Assembly: GCA_030280995.1 (NCBI GenBank)
Contig: JASXTE010000017.1
Coordinates: forward strand, 18,246,498 to 18,310,497
Origin: Hemileia vastatrix
Taxonomy: Eukaryota > Basidiomycota > Pucciniomycetes > Pucciniales > Zaghouaniaceae
Direction: 5' to 3'
Length of the DNA stretch: 64,000 nucleotides
In this document: one piece after another, positions 10,153 to 21,293 of the stretch
Numbering within the stretch: position 1 is the stretch's first letter
Layout of the letters: every line of letters starts with the position of its first letter
Notes under the pieces: generated by a model
What the model was told of the DNA's origin: nothing
The model's database searches: none
Seen by the model: only the letters and a program-made list of their open reading frames with translations
Made by a program: the position numbers and the translations under genes

Positions 10153-11271
10153 ATTTCCTAGAGCACCTTCCATACGACACCAACCTCAATATCACCTTGA
10201 TTTTTTTGCCAATATTCCTGAAGCTAGCTTTCAACAGATGTTTTGTACAACTTTTCCTGGTTTTCTTAGTTTACTTGAACTGATTCAAGATCATTACATT
10301 TTCAAAATTAATTCTCATTGTCCTCAAAGAGATCTAGCTATTCAAATATCTGTGGCACTTTTCCATTTTGGCTCAAATGTTAATGGTGCAGCATTAACAT
10401 GTCTTGAAAACCTCTTCCAGCTTAGTCAAGGAACAGTTCACCTTTAAACAAAGTAAGTCATAACTGCAATCCTTTTTCTAGAAGCTCAACCTCTGAAATT
10501 TACCAATAAAGAAGAAAGTTTGGAGAACTCTAAGGTGATGAAAAAAGAAGGTTTTCCTGGATGCATTGGTTTTGATGATGGTACCACCATACCCTTGAGC
10601 CAAAAACCTGCCAGAGATGGAAATAGCTATTTTGATCACAAAAAAAAGGTGATATTTTTTTATTTTAAATTTTCAAACAAATCTCATATTAATCTTTTCC
10701 TTTTTTTAGGTACTCAACAGCTATTCAACTGGTTTGTGATATTAACAAGAAATTCATTGCTTTTCAGGCTGTATTCCCTGTTGCTTGCTCTGATTCCTCT
10801 GTATTTCAGAAAATGAATATTTCTCAACATTCTCAATATTTTTTTGATGAAAATCAATATCTTCTAGCAGACTCTTATTATTCAAATGGTATTTATGTCA
10901 TCCCTGATTTTTGTGGGACTGGTGATGAAGAAAGTGAAAAATCAAGATTCAATACTCATCTAGCAAAATTGTGTGTTAGGATTGAGCATGCAATAGGGAT
11001 ACTGAAAGGCCAATTTGCTTCTCTACAAGAACTAGGGACTCCACTTCATAACAAAAAAGAAATGAAGGTTACTGTAGACTGGATTACTGCTTGTCTTATA
11101 TTACACAATCTTCTTTCTAACTTAAAAGATGGATGGAATGAGCTTTATGAAGATGAGATTCCTGATGCAACTCCATCAATAGAATTCAGAAGTACTTCAT
11201 CATCTCAGCCCATTTCTATGCATGCTAAGATACAATCAATCACCCTTTTTTATTTTGAGAGCCAATCTTAA
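10153..11271 (+). pseudogene. A2 HARBI1-like transposase, catalytic part
   Basis: This continues the frame from 2525-2645 after removal of B1. Visible parts are FCTTFPGFLSLLELIQDHY, FGSNVNGAALTCLENLF and the DDE core: GFPGCIGFDDGTTIPL (first Asp, near 10575), LLADSYYSNGIYVI (second Asp, near 10870) and RIEHAIGILKGQF (Glu, near 10985). The intron 10649-10709 is GT-AG and returns in frame at YSTAIQLVCDINKKF. All three catalytic residues are present and the last 150 codons (10813-11271) are open. Damage: the junction TAA and two TAA codons around 10446-10455. Length and order fit a HARBI1-type transposase. Confidence 0.75.
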
Positions 11272-12341
11272 CTTATTTAAATTTTTTTTTGTGTAATAAA
11301 CTTTTCCAATGAAATTCCCCAGTCTCTCAGTTTCATTCATTTTGGTTCAGCTCCCAGACTTGAAATTGCATAAAATTTGCAAACACATAACATTTCTAAG
11401 ATTCTGCCTCACTAAGATATTTTATCTTCTCGTAATCACTAACTTCCATCATTCATTTTTGGCTCTGATATTTCTCACCTCACAGCACTCAAAGTAAGTC
11501 ACTTCTTCATTTTTTTTAATTTAATTGCTAATTGAAATGTCTTTTTTCTTGTCTCTTTATTGTTTCATTTTTTTATCATCTATTTTATTTTGATTGCTGA
11601 TTTATCTATTCTTATTTTCCTTTCCCTCTTTTTTTCCACTTTTTTCTGGTTCTCTATCATTTTTATTCTTGATTTCTTGACTTTTTTGGTGTTTTTTGGT
11701 CATTTTTAGGCATTTTATCTATTTTAGACTTTTTCTTTGCTAAATTACTTTGGAATCATTTGGAAAAAGTTCAGAAACATTTTAAGAGCAATTTCCACTT
11801 ACTCTGAGGTATTTTCGGCCTGTTTTTGGGATTTTGTTTTGTTAAACCCTTCTAGAAACATTTTCCAAGCATTTCTCAATTAAATTCTAGGTGTTTTTGT
11901 GCTATTTTAGGATTATTTTTTCACCAAATAAATTTTTAAATGCTCAGAAACTCTTGGAAACCATTTTGAAACATTTTAAAAGTATCTTAAAGTATTTTTA
12001 AGTTATTTTGGCACTTTTTTGGACAATTTTTGGCACTTTTTGGCACTTTTCTAGCAATTTTTGTGGAGGTTTTAGGGGAATTTCAGGAAACTATTTTCAA
12101 AACTTTTGGAAAACTTTTTGATTACTTTTGGGACTCTTTTTTGGCAACTTTTGGGACTCTTTTGTTGAACTTTTAGGACTCTTTTTTGGTAATTTTTGGG
12201 ACTATTTCTTTCGTGTAGTTTGAGGAGAGCTTTTTAGGTAAGTTTCATTCAATTTTGTTTATTTTTTTTCTACTAGATTGATATTTCTCTTTTCTTAAGA
12301 AAAAATTGACTGAGAATCTAGACTCATCTAAAAATAAAGAA
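11272..12341. repeat. T-rich low-complexity spacer of A elements
   Basis: Between the transposase and the TET-like gene, degenerate units around GGNACTTTTTGG and GGAAACNNTTTGGAAAC recur for about 600 bp (11640-12240). The same block is found in A1 (18430-18799 and 20331-20580) and A3 (21650-22200), at different lengths. A block starting TTTCATTCATTTTGGTTCAG (11328) also recurs near 1516 and 21340. No open frame here looks like a gene. Confidence 0.6.
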
Positions 12342-13502
12342 ATGTCTTCCTCAAACTCATCCCTTTCTTCACTTACCTAATATCTTCATCTTCTCTATCT
12401 TCACTTTATTCAATATCATCTCTTTCAAAACCTGGTCAAAGTAAAAATTACATAATAGAAATACAATTTTGTTCCAAATTTATTGGAAGTTCAACTGGCT
12501 TCAGTTACTTCAAAAATAGATTCTTCCAAAAAAAAAAGGTTATCTGAAAAAACTACCTGAAAATACAAAATTTTTTCCTGAGCCTATAACCAATAAAAAA
12601 TTAAAGTCAAGTTTAAATGAAGAAGATAAGACTGGAAATAAAAAAAACGGCTGTTGTTTCTAATTCTTTCAAACTTCAACTTATTTTTGAGGTTTACTCA
12701 TTTGAAGAAAATATAAATGAAATTTTGCAAATTTTATCAGATCTTATATTGACTTTGTATCAAATGGCCTTAGCTCATCAAACTTTATCAAAAAAAATAT
12801 TCTTGGAGGTTTCTTGCATGGTATTGGTTGGAGAAAAGGATATGGCAAAGGTTTTTCACTTGGTAAGCTTATTTTTAGACAAATTAATATAAAAAAAAAA
12901 TTCTTATTCTTTCTACAGGTATTTATTCTTTACTAAGATATCTTACTGCCAAAGAAATGAAACAAGATTTAAAAAAGTTGGACTCCTTGTCAACATTCAA
13001 TCATTTTTTAGCTCATTGATTAAAGAATCTATGTCAACATGCTTTTAAATCTAATCATGAATTTGAAAAACAGTTTATAATCCCTTATTGGAAAGATGCA
13101 GAGTGGCTAAAACTTGTTGATGATGATATTTTTTCTTCTAATTTCACAATAACCTTTAATGGTTTTTATAATAAAATTCACATGGATGAAAATTATCTCA
13201 ACTTGCTCACATTTGGAATATTCTCATATGTTAATCTAAAAACTGGTCTTCCCATCCCCTCACCATTCTTATCTACAAAAGGCCATGGTCTATACTTTCC
13301 AGACCATCAATTCATTATTGACTTTGGAACAGGAAATGGAATAACTGAAGCAATTTGGTATTTGAATTTTCATAATAAACAGACAGCTAAAGTACCACCT
13401 GGCTTAGATTCATGTGAAAAATTCACACACTTCAGATGTTCTTTTCAAATCTATAGGGAGCTGGTCAATAGGATTGATAAGGTAAGAAATGAAATGAGGT
13501 AA
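12342..13502 (+). pseudogene. TET/JBP-like 2OG-Fe(II) dioxygenase carried by A2
   Basis: From ATG 12342 a Ser-rich leader leads to FIRSYIDFVSNGL, then GGFLHGIGWRKGYGKGFSLG. A GT-AG intron (12863-12918) is followed by YSLLRYLTAKEM, SNFTITFNGFYNKIHMDENY (HxD iron motif: His 13179-13181, Asp 13185-13187), TFGIFSYVNLKTGLPIPSP, HGLYFPDHQFIIDFG.GNGI, and HFRCSFQI before TAA 13502. The order and the FYN-xH-x-D, GIGWRK and FPDH...DF landmarks match the fungal Tet-like oxygenase family as I know it. Such enzymes oxidise methylated bases. Damage: A-run shifts and stops in the leader, and TGA in AH*LKN where CGA is expected. It lies on the transposase strand, in the A2 module. Confidence 0.6.
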
Positions 13503-14409
13503 AACAAAAAACTTGAGGTAGAAAAAAAAGTATGGGGTGTAATATAGGTTGTCAAATTTTATTTTTACTTCACAAATTAAAATTTTACAAGTCATATATG
13601 ATACTCTATTTACCTAAACTAATGAGCCATTGGGCCGAGTGTTGTATAATGGTAATCATGAGGAAATTTGTTTTTCTCATGAGTTTCATGTATACATTTG
13701 TGTTTGATTTCATTGACTTTGGTCACACACAATTTGCACTCACATTTTTACTTGAATTTTCATTAATTTAGGTTTGTTAATTATCTTATCAGACTTCTTT
13801 TTGGCAATCTATGCCCCTACTTCAATAAAATACAGGGGAGGTTATTGCCATTCTTTTTTTGTCATAAATTTTCTTCTGACTTTGAAAAAAATGATGACCC
13901 CCACCCCCTGTTATGGTAAATAGCAGTGGAGGGTATTGTCTAATAAATTTTTTTGACATAAACTTTTTTGACTTATAAGTAATTCAGTAGACTGGACCCC
14001 ATAATATAGTAAATTTCAGGTTAATTTGTTGCCAAAATAAACTTGCATACATTTCTTCTGTAAATATTCTTGTTCTATTAAGATCCAATTCTTTAACAAC
14101 CAAAGTATATTTCAAGTTTTGTTTTCTCCAGAATATTTTAAATGAGTACCTCATCTAGTATTGAAGACTATTCTAACAAGGGTTAACAGCTCACATATCA
14201 ATACTCTAAACCTTGAACAAGATGTGAAAAATCTAATCACTACTGTTTTAAAAATACAGTAGTTCAAGAAAGAGTTGAAACATGTCAAAGCTGCTATTGG
14301 CATCATCTAAAATGTGATGTTCTTAAACTTAATCCAGAACCAAAATCTCAATTCAAAAACTTAAAATTTTGGACTCACCAGGATGAAAAAGAGATTTTGT
14401 AAGAGTATT
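13503..14409. other. A2 spacer between convergent genes
   Basis: No gene is seen. It holds the GGGAGG-type blocks at 13825-14020 that recur in A3, A1 and (reverse strand) B1, and old non-coding sequence shared with A3 22330-23200. Confidence 0.45.
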
Positions 14410-14670
14410 CACCACACAATATGGGGGGCGGACTTGCTAGTGAGTCCGCAACCTTGGACCCAAACTCACAACAGATTGAACACACATTGAGCTATTGATA
14501 AAGGAACCATACAATCAGGAATGAACACCACTCAGCAGAACAGTTTTAGGTGGGTGTTCAAGTAGAGTTCAGTTTGGGTTCAGTATGAGTTCAGTCTGAG
14601 TTCCATCTGAGTTCCATCTCAGTTCAGGTTGAGGACTTGCTAGCAAGTCCACCCCCTATATTGCATAGTG
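14410..14670. mobile_element. MITE D1, 261 bp, TSD ATT
   Basis: TIRs start CACCACACAATATGGGG on the left and (reverse complement) CACTATGCAATATAGGG on the right. They are followed on each side by a hairpin of the type GGACTTGCTAGCAAGTCC. ATT flanks both ends (14407-14409 and 14671-14673). A second copy in the opposite orientation is at 63536-63793. The 3-bp duplication suggests mobilisation by a PIF/Harbinger transposase. No coding capacity. Confidence 0.8.
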
Positions 14671-15293
14671 ATTTAATTATATTTCATTATTGGAATAGAC
14701 AAATAAGACAAAGATTATTTACAGTGAGATATATTAGGCCACTGAAGATAATTGAAAAAAAATATCTCTAACCAGAAAAGATATTATTTCTGATGAAGAG
14801 GAAGATTCATACAAAACTTATTCCTCAAGTGAGAGATCTGGTGAGTTTGGAGAAATATGTTACAAATATAAAATTGATACTCAAAAAAAATATAAATTTT
14901 TTAGCTAGAAAGTGGTCTCAGAAACTTCATTCTTCAAGTAGTAGATTACATAAAAAAAGCAAAAGAAAATAATATGTGGATGATGAAAGTATTTGGGAAC
15001 AAATAAAAGAAAGAGATAAATCCAAGACAAATAAGAAATTCCTAAACATAATTGATGAAAAAATAGAAAGCATGAATTAAATAGTAGGATCTAGATTATT
15101 AGATATAAGTAGCTTATTTAGACAAAAAATTTTTGAAGAGTTTAAAAATCTAATGAAGGAAATATGTGAATTGTTGGAAAAATTTCATGTTAATATTAAA
15201 GAAAAAAATTCAGGAAGAAATGTATTAGTACTCCCTTAATTATAACAAAGTAAAAAAAGAAACTCTTTTACATCATCATTTGACTTATTTGCG
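14671..15293. other. A2 non-coding remnant
   Basis: AT-rich sequence aligned with A3 23220-23770 and with A1 26695-26935 (the stretch around GATGATAGTATTTGGGAACAA). Frames are interrupted by stops and A-run shifts in every copy, so no protein is called, although short charged segments suggest an eroded exon. Confidence 0.35.
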
Positions 15294-16861
15294 TTAACAC
15301 AGGAAAGTAAAAAAGCTTGATTTTTCAGCATTGATCTGCTTCATTTTTAATTCATGAGCCTATAACTGAATTTTGGCATTTTCCAATTGAAATTGATTAT
15401 TTTTAAAATTTTTATCATCCTCTCTTTGAATCCTAACCTTCTCCCTCTCCAGATCCAAAATATCACAGGAGGAAAAATCCCTGAACTAGATGTCTAATTC
15501 AGTTTTTGGTTGCAGGGTATGACTCTGTGTCTAATTTGTGGAGTGACCCTGTTTGACCCCACCTTATTTTTTTAATTATCTGACATTGGCATCCCCTAGG
15601 CTCATGTCCTCTAATCTTCATGTATTCATCCAAAAATTCTATTTGCAACTCCTGTTCCCTTCTCTTACAAGAATACCCACACCAGAACAACTTAATCCTT
15701 TTCCAAAGGCAAAAAAAAAGGTGGGCTCAAAAAGTGGCGTTCAATTCTTTGTCACAAAAATGCACCTAGGAATAGAATAGGGTCACAAAACTGAACTAGA
15801 AATCTAGTTCACCATTCTTCCCCCTGTGAATCTTTCTCAATTTCTAAAAATTTTACTTCCTTAGATTGTGAATGAAACCACTTCTTTTCCTCAAAAAGTA
15901 GTTGACTTTCTGCAGTTTTTTCATGTACTCCAACTTCATGATTTTAATTTTCACTTATTATTTTTCTGAAACAAGCTTAAATTTTAAGAGTAAGAGAAAT
16001 AAATTAAGAAAAATTATTTATTCAAAACAAAAGTAAAAAATATAACCTTTTTTGTGTTTATTAACAATCTCCCCATAAGCAGAAAAAATAACCTTTGACA
16101 TTGATTGAATTGTCCCAAAACTAGTAGAAGCTCCTTGCTTGAGTTTGTTGCTAGAAGGGGTTAATTCTTTATAATCTAATCTTTCATTGTCAGCTACATC
16201 CTTGAAAATTTCTAGATTTGATGAGGCTTGAGTCTGGTTTATACATGGGGAGAAAATCAGCACTACAAAAGAAAAACCAGTAGCAAAAGTAGCTTAGTCT
16301 TACTAACATTGGCTCATCAAGCTCAATGTCAGAATACACAAATGGTTCTCCAAATTCTGGAGAGTCAAATGAAGGATCTAAAGGAAAATCTTGACTATTC
16401 ATATGAGACTCAGAAATCCTTGGGCCTTGATTCATGTGCAAGGGGTTGACATTGAGCCTTTGTCTAACAATTTTGTCCATTTGATCATAAAGAGGACACA
16501 TAGAGTTGAGTTTTTTGGAAACCGATGTGATTCCATGCTTTTTATCATTTTTTCTAGCTCCAAATTTATCTGAAGAAGAAGCCATCTTTGCTTTTTTGTA
16601 TTTTGTTTGATAGTACTTGAATCTTTCCCTTATTTGCTTTGTTGTCAAATCCATCTTACCTTTATTTTTGGATTTCAACTCCACTGCCATTTGATTAAAG
16701 CCACTCAATTTCAATGAGGGTGGACAAACAACTTGAGTGGTCTTTGAACAGCCAAAATAGGAATCAAAACTAGATTTAATTTTCAGCCAGTTAATTACAA
16801 TCTGAAGGTCAGACAGTTTCAATTGAGTAATTTTTTGAGAAGTAGATTTTAGGTGAGGCAT
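15294..16861 (-). pseudogene. SANT/Myb-like companion protein of A2
   Basis: The ATG at 16861 is followed by a SANT/Myb-like region: KLSDLQIVINWLKIKSSFDSYFG, VVCPPSLKLSGFNQMA, KERFKYYQTKYKKAKM-like residues, and KKLNSMCPLYDQMD. An acidic segment ends at DELDEP. Introns are likely at about 16216-16303 and 15981-16046. The next exons give a Ser/Lys-rich segment and a coiled coil (HEKTAESQLLFEEKKW, LEREKVRIQREDDKN) to the stop at 15294-15296. MITE C2 (15464-15828) splits the coiled-coil exon. The first exon is open and is the best-preserved SANT-like copy here. It is convergent with the dioxygenase-like gene, as in B1. Confidence 0.65.
15464..15828. mobile_element. C-family MITE C2, 365 bp
   Basis: Left CACAGGAGGAAAAAT and right (reverse complement) CACAGGGGGAAGAAT are terminal inverted repeats, followed by a semi-palindrome around GAACTAGAT.TCTA.TTCAG. 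Comparison with A3 (23990-24020), which lacks it, shows an insertion inside the SANT-like coiled-coil exon. Flanking triplets are TAT and AAT, so the duplication is not clean. Confidence 0.65.
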
Positions 16862-17291
16862 AATAAATTAACACTAAACAAATATATTAGTGAAAAAAGA
16901 AAATCTTGTTGAAGAAAAGGAGAAACTCACAAAGATTTTATATATTTATGATGCCTTGTATAAAAATAAGAGATTGTGAGTATAGAAATTTGAGCAGAAA
17001 AATTTTCAAAAAAACAGAAAAAAATGTAATAGACTTACTGTGGTGTGAAAGAAATATACATGATTTAGAAATGAACTGGAGAAAAAAATTTGTGATCTGG
17101 GGTATATTGGTGAGGATGGAAGGAAGGTAATGCACAGCTGATTGGGAGGATGTGGTTACTTGTGGGCTGAGTTTTGCTTAAATTTTTTTTACAAAAGTAG
17201 GACATATTTGACCCAATGTTTTAAAACTGAGAGTACCAAATAAGCCATGTTTCATGGTGTGTTTGTGTGGCAGTTTTAAAATAAAACACGC
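16862..17291. other. A2 right sub-terminal region
   Basis: No gene. It aligns with 26412-26550 (A3) and 27770-28060 (A1), including the shared string ACCAAATAAGCCATGTTTCA. It leads towards the right TIR, which is separated from it by the LTR at 17292-18384. Confidence 0.5.
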
Positions 17292-18384
17292 TGTATACAA
17301 TACTATAGTAATATCTATAGGCCTTGACAAAGGGAGTTGGAGTAAAATTGGAGAGAAAAACCCCTGTCCCTTTGAGAAATACTATGTGAGATTTATTTGC
17401 TACAGCAAATTAGAGACTGTTACAATTCCCCTTCCAACACACTTCTTGACTGCTTAACAAGTCAAGAAAGTAGCCTAGATAGACCACAGACCAAAGAGAA
17501 CCTGAAATGCAGAAAGATCCACACCAGAAAACCAAAACACTGTGCACTTGTTGCACAGAAAACAGCAATAATACTTGATGCAGGTTGCAAAGCTACACCA
17601 GAGAAACCAGTTGCCAAAGTTGAGTTAAATGAAGAACTAACCTTGCAAAAAACACAGCCAATTGTGGCTAAAAAAAAGTGAATACTGAGTGAGAAACAAT
17701 AATATAATTACCATATGGTTGTATGATAATTAAAGTTGCCCCAAACTGTCTTATTCAGTATGTAAACACAGACCACCACCTAAAAAATTCATGCACAGCA
17801 ACAAATTTGGCGCTTTTAACAGCCAAATTGAATAAAAACCCTCTAGAAACGCTCCCCAGCCTTCTATAACCAAGGCGGCCAGGCTGCCAGATGTTGAGCA
17901 GCCTGCCTAGAGGTGGCCAGACCTCCCTGAAGCCAGAAAACCACTAAAAACTTCCAATAAAGCCCAAAACACTTAGAAAAATCCACAACAACTACTAAAA
18001 CCCTTGAAACACAAAATTAAGCTATGACAACATTGAGACATAAAATATAGAGCCAAATTAGCTCTACTAAATGGTACTAAGCACTTAACCCTAAGACTTA
18101 AGTTCAGGCCATAAAACACAAAAAACAGAATTAAACAGCTATCTTTTAGAAATGAAAAGTGAGTTAATGACCCCTTAAAACTTGGAATATGAAAAATATC
18201 AACAGGACATCAAATATAAAGAAAAACTGGGGCAACCCAATGGTAGTACCCACATACCTATAGTCCGAATATTCACTGAATAAAAACTAAAATACACCTA
18301 ATTCTTCACCCAATTTCAATTAAGACATACAAGAACAGCACCAAACAGACCAACAAAGGCCTCTTCCAATGTTGGAAGACCACA
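17292..18384. mobile_element. Solo LTR, about 1.09 kb, TSD ACGC
   Basis: The insertion begins TGTATACAAT and ends GACCACA, matching the TG...CA convention. ACGC occurs directly on both sides (17288-17291 and 18385-18388). Removing it rejoins the A2 right end. It contains no protein landmarks and several tracts rich in A and C. The four-base rather than five-base duplication makes the call tentative. Confidence 0.5.
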
Positions 18385-18799
18385 ACGCTAGGTGTTTTTG
18401 GTAATGTTTGAGACCCCCTATTATTTTTTATTGAATTTTTGGTGTTTTTTGGTTAATTTAAGAATCTTTCTCTTTTTTTGGCCTTTTCTTTTGCTACATT
18501 ACATCAGATTCATTTGGAAAAGGTTTTCAAGCATTTACTGACTCTTTTAAGTGTTTTTGGACTACTTTTGGGCTTTCTTTCATTTTTAAAATTATTCAGA
18601 AATTTTTTCTGAGCATTTCCAAGTATTATTTAGGTGTTTTGGGACTATTTTGGGTCTTTTTTTTCCAAAATGATTTGGAAACAGTTTGGAAACACTTTAC
18701 AAGAATTTTCAGATGATTTTTAGGAATTATTTAGCACTTTTCTGGAGAATTTGAGGTACTTTTTTTTGGAAATTTTTGTCACTTTTCTGTGAGCTCCAG

Positions 18800-20330
18800 C
18801 ACAAGTTGAAAGACCTTGAACTAGATAGCTAGCTCAGTTTTTGGTTTCAGGGTGCGCTTCTGGGTCTGTTTTCCAGAATAGCCCTGATAGAGCTCACCAT
18901 TTTTTTACTAATGTCTTTCTCACTGCATCTTTGTCTCTCTCATGCCATATTCCCCTTTCACACTCATCCACTAGTCCTAATACTTCATTGTAAAGTGCTT
19001 TTTTTATCTTTTAACATTTAATTTTATCAATCACTTTTTCATATAATTTTTCTTTCCCTAACCACTCTGTCCTGATTTTAGTGATGGTGTGTATCCTTAA
19101 TTTTTTCTCTATTCCCTTTCCTCCTCTTGCTCACTGCTTCACTCTCCTTCCCTACTCAACCTCATTTTCTTGCTTCTCTCCCCTCTCCATTCTCTGGCTT
19201 TGCCACCCTACCCCTCCCCTTCTTATCCTCTCACCTCCCTCTCACTCCCCTTCCTCTTCCCTTCTCATCATCTTGCCTCCCTCCCCTCACCCTCCCTATT
19301 CATCCTCTTGCCTCCCTTCACTTCACATCCTCTTGCCTTCCTCCCCAACTTCTCCCTTCCATCCCCCATCTTATCCTACCCCTCCCCTCCCCATCCTCTG
19401 GCTTTGCTACCCTACCCCTCCCCTTACTATCCTCTCACCTCTCTCACCTCCCTCTCACTCCCCTTCCTCTTCCCTTCTCATCCTCTTGCCTCCCTCCCCT
19501 CACTCTCCCCTCCTTATACTCTTTCCTCCCTTCACTTCACATCCTCTTGCCTCCCTCCCCAAGTTCTCCCTTCCCTCCCCTCCCAACTATCTTACCTCCC
19601 TCCCCCTCCCTTAGAGAGGAGAGGGAGACGTAAGAAAAGAAAGAGGATGGGAAGAGAGGAGAGAAGGGAAGTGAAAGGGTGTGGAGGATACAGGAATTCA
19701 AGCAAGAGTATTAGGAGGTGAGGTGGAAGGAAGAAAGAGGATTTATATTGGAGAGGTTTGGAAGCAAGAGGGGTGAAAGAGAGAGAATTAGAAGGGGAGG
19801 GTAAGGGTAGGTGCATGTGTAGTAAGAAGTGGAGGAGGGAAAGGCATGAAAGGAGAAAAAATTTGCAAGAGAGAAATGAGAATAAAGATGAAAGAATGCA
19901 TCATTAGTTACAAATATGAGATGTGTGGAGAAGGAATAGAGAATGAGAAAGTAAAACTGAAAAACCACATTTACTAAGAAAAAAAATAGAAACTTTAAGT
20001 AGTAGAAGAAGGTACCAAAAAAAATAAATATGAAATGAGTAAAAAGTATAAGAAGAATATTCTCATTAACAATGAGGTGAGTGAGGAGGAATATATGAGG
20101 TTTAGAAGTGAAAAACCTGAGAGATGATACAGAATGGTAAAAAGTAAAGATGTGAGAAAGTTGGATTAAAACATTAATTAAAAAAATAAGGGCACAGGAA
20201 TGGTATTACTAGATTCATGCCCTTAGCTAAAAAGTGACATTCTCTGTTTTGTCACAAAAATGTACCCATGTATGGTATAGGGTCACAGAACTGAAATCAA
20301 TGTCTAGTTCTCACTTTTTTTTCCCCAGTG
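18800..20330. mobile_element. C-family TIR element C1, 1.5 kb
   Basis: The left end (CACAAG..., then TTGAACTAGATAGCTAG and TCAGTTTTTGGTTTCAGGGT) matches in reverse the right end (CACTGGGGAA..., GAACTAGACATTGATTTCAG, TTCTGTGACCCTAT). This is the C2 family, but with a 1.1-kb interior. That interior is a pyrimidine-rich half (19080-19610) followed by a purine-rich half (19611-20170). It lies in the T-rich spacer of A1. Flanking triplets CAG and TTA do not match. Confidence 0.55.
19080..20170. repeat. Polypyrimidine tract followed by polypurine tract
   Basis: About 530 bp of CTCCCT/CCTCTTG-type repeats on the plus strand switch at 19610 to about 560 bp of GGAGAG/GAAGAGG-type sequence. Within the first part, a block around CCTCTGGCTTTGCTACCCTA repeats (about 19190 and 19393). 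Overlapping open frames on both strands are Ser/Pro/Leu-rich consequences of the repeat. The arrangement could fold into a long hairpin or triplex. Confidence 0.75.
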
Positions 20331-21117
20331 TTAAGGAAATTTTTTGGGAATTTTGGATTCTTTTTTATGGAACTTTTTGGCAGATTTCTGGAAACCTTTG
20401 GGAACTTTTTTGCAGACTTTTGGAAAAAAAAATTGGAACTTTTTTTCACATTTCTGAAAAAGTTTGGTTGTTTTTTTGTAACTTTTCTGGAAAATTTTGA
20501 GAACTTTTTTAGGGAACCTTTAGACTACTTCTTTCATTTTGTTTGAGAAAAGCTTTTTAGGTATGCTATATTCAATTTTTTTTTCTTAATTTAGACTAAT
20601 TTATTTTGAATTTTTTAGACAAAAATTAAATTATGGGCCATCAGGAAAGGTGTCATATAATGGTAATCATGTAGAAATTCTTTTCCTTATGAGGATCATG
20701 TATACACTTGTGTTTTATTTTATTGAATTTTTTAAAGGTGATTTCCGTACACATTTTACTTCAATTTTCATTATTAGGGTGTCTCAAAACTTACCAAATA
20801 CACCACAAAAACACACCACAAAAAAGGTACCATACCTGCCATTAAAAAATGAAACACACCTTCACTGGACAGGTGTATTTGGAAATTGTATTTGTCCTCA
20901 AACATGACTTCTTTTGGGTCAAACAAGTCATCAAAACACTTCCCTTCCTCATCATGATTAGTCAGCACTAGGTACAAAACACCACCACCTAAATTTTATT
21001 GGCCTAATTCTTAAGAGAATATTCATATGAGTAAAGCATATTACTTACCATAAATTAATCAATCCCATAATCTTCATCATTGTTCACTAACATAACATCC
21101 CACTTTCAGTCTGCCAT

Positions 21118-21293
21118 CAACTTGAGATCACTGCTACAGCTCTAGCTCTTAATTGAATGCTCAATTCAGATACTGATTCTAATGCTGTATTACCCCCACC
21201 AATAGAATCTGGCAGTACTTCATCATCTCAAACCACTTCTATGAATGCTAAAACACTACTTATCACCCTTTCTCATTTTGAAGGTGTAGCTTA
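21118..21293 (+). pseudogene. A3 transposase relic (two ends fused)
   Basis: The leader (GATCACTGCTACAGCTC region, matching 2540) joins directly to the transposase C-terminus. The latter is seen as ESGSTSSSQTTSMNAKT and LITLSHFEG, matching the end of the A2 transposase (SSQPISMHAKIQSITLFYFES). The whole catalytic region, about 1 kb in A2, is gone. This is how non-autonomous derivatives of cut-and-paste elements usually arise. Confidence 0.6.

Larger units (their letters stand above)
2166..18419 (+). mobile_element. PIF/Harbinger-like element A2 (three-gene, nested)
   Basis: The left end AGGGAGTCTCAAACATTACC at 2166 and the right end (reverse complement AGGGGGTCTCAAACATTACC, ending 18419) form a TIR with one mismatch over 20 bp. 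Both ends are flanked by ATT (2163-2165 and 18420-18422). Original content, left to right: HARBI1-like transposase (+), TET-like dioxygenase gene (+), and a convergent SANT/Myb-like gene (-). Later insertions are B1 (2649-10149), MITE D1 (14410-14670), C-family MITE C2 (15464-15828) and a solo LTR (17292-18384). Removing them leaves about 7 kb. Confidence 0.8.

Noticed and set aside
12342..13502. A KDZ-type transposon as the carrier of the TET-like gene
   Set aside because: The adjacent transposase shows HARBI1-type DDE blocks and 3-bp duplications; nothing resembling a KDZ transposase was seen.
17254..17681. Two open frames of 67 and 94 codons
   Set aside because: They cross the boundary and body of a probable solo LTR and have no recognisable motif.
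19081..19968. Several Ser/Pro/Leu-rich open frames over 150 codons
   Set aside because: They follow the pyrimidine/purine tracts in three frames at once, which marks simple repeat and not a gene.
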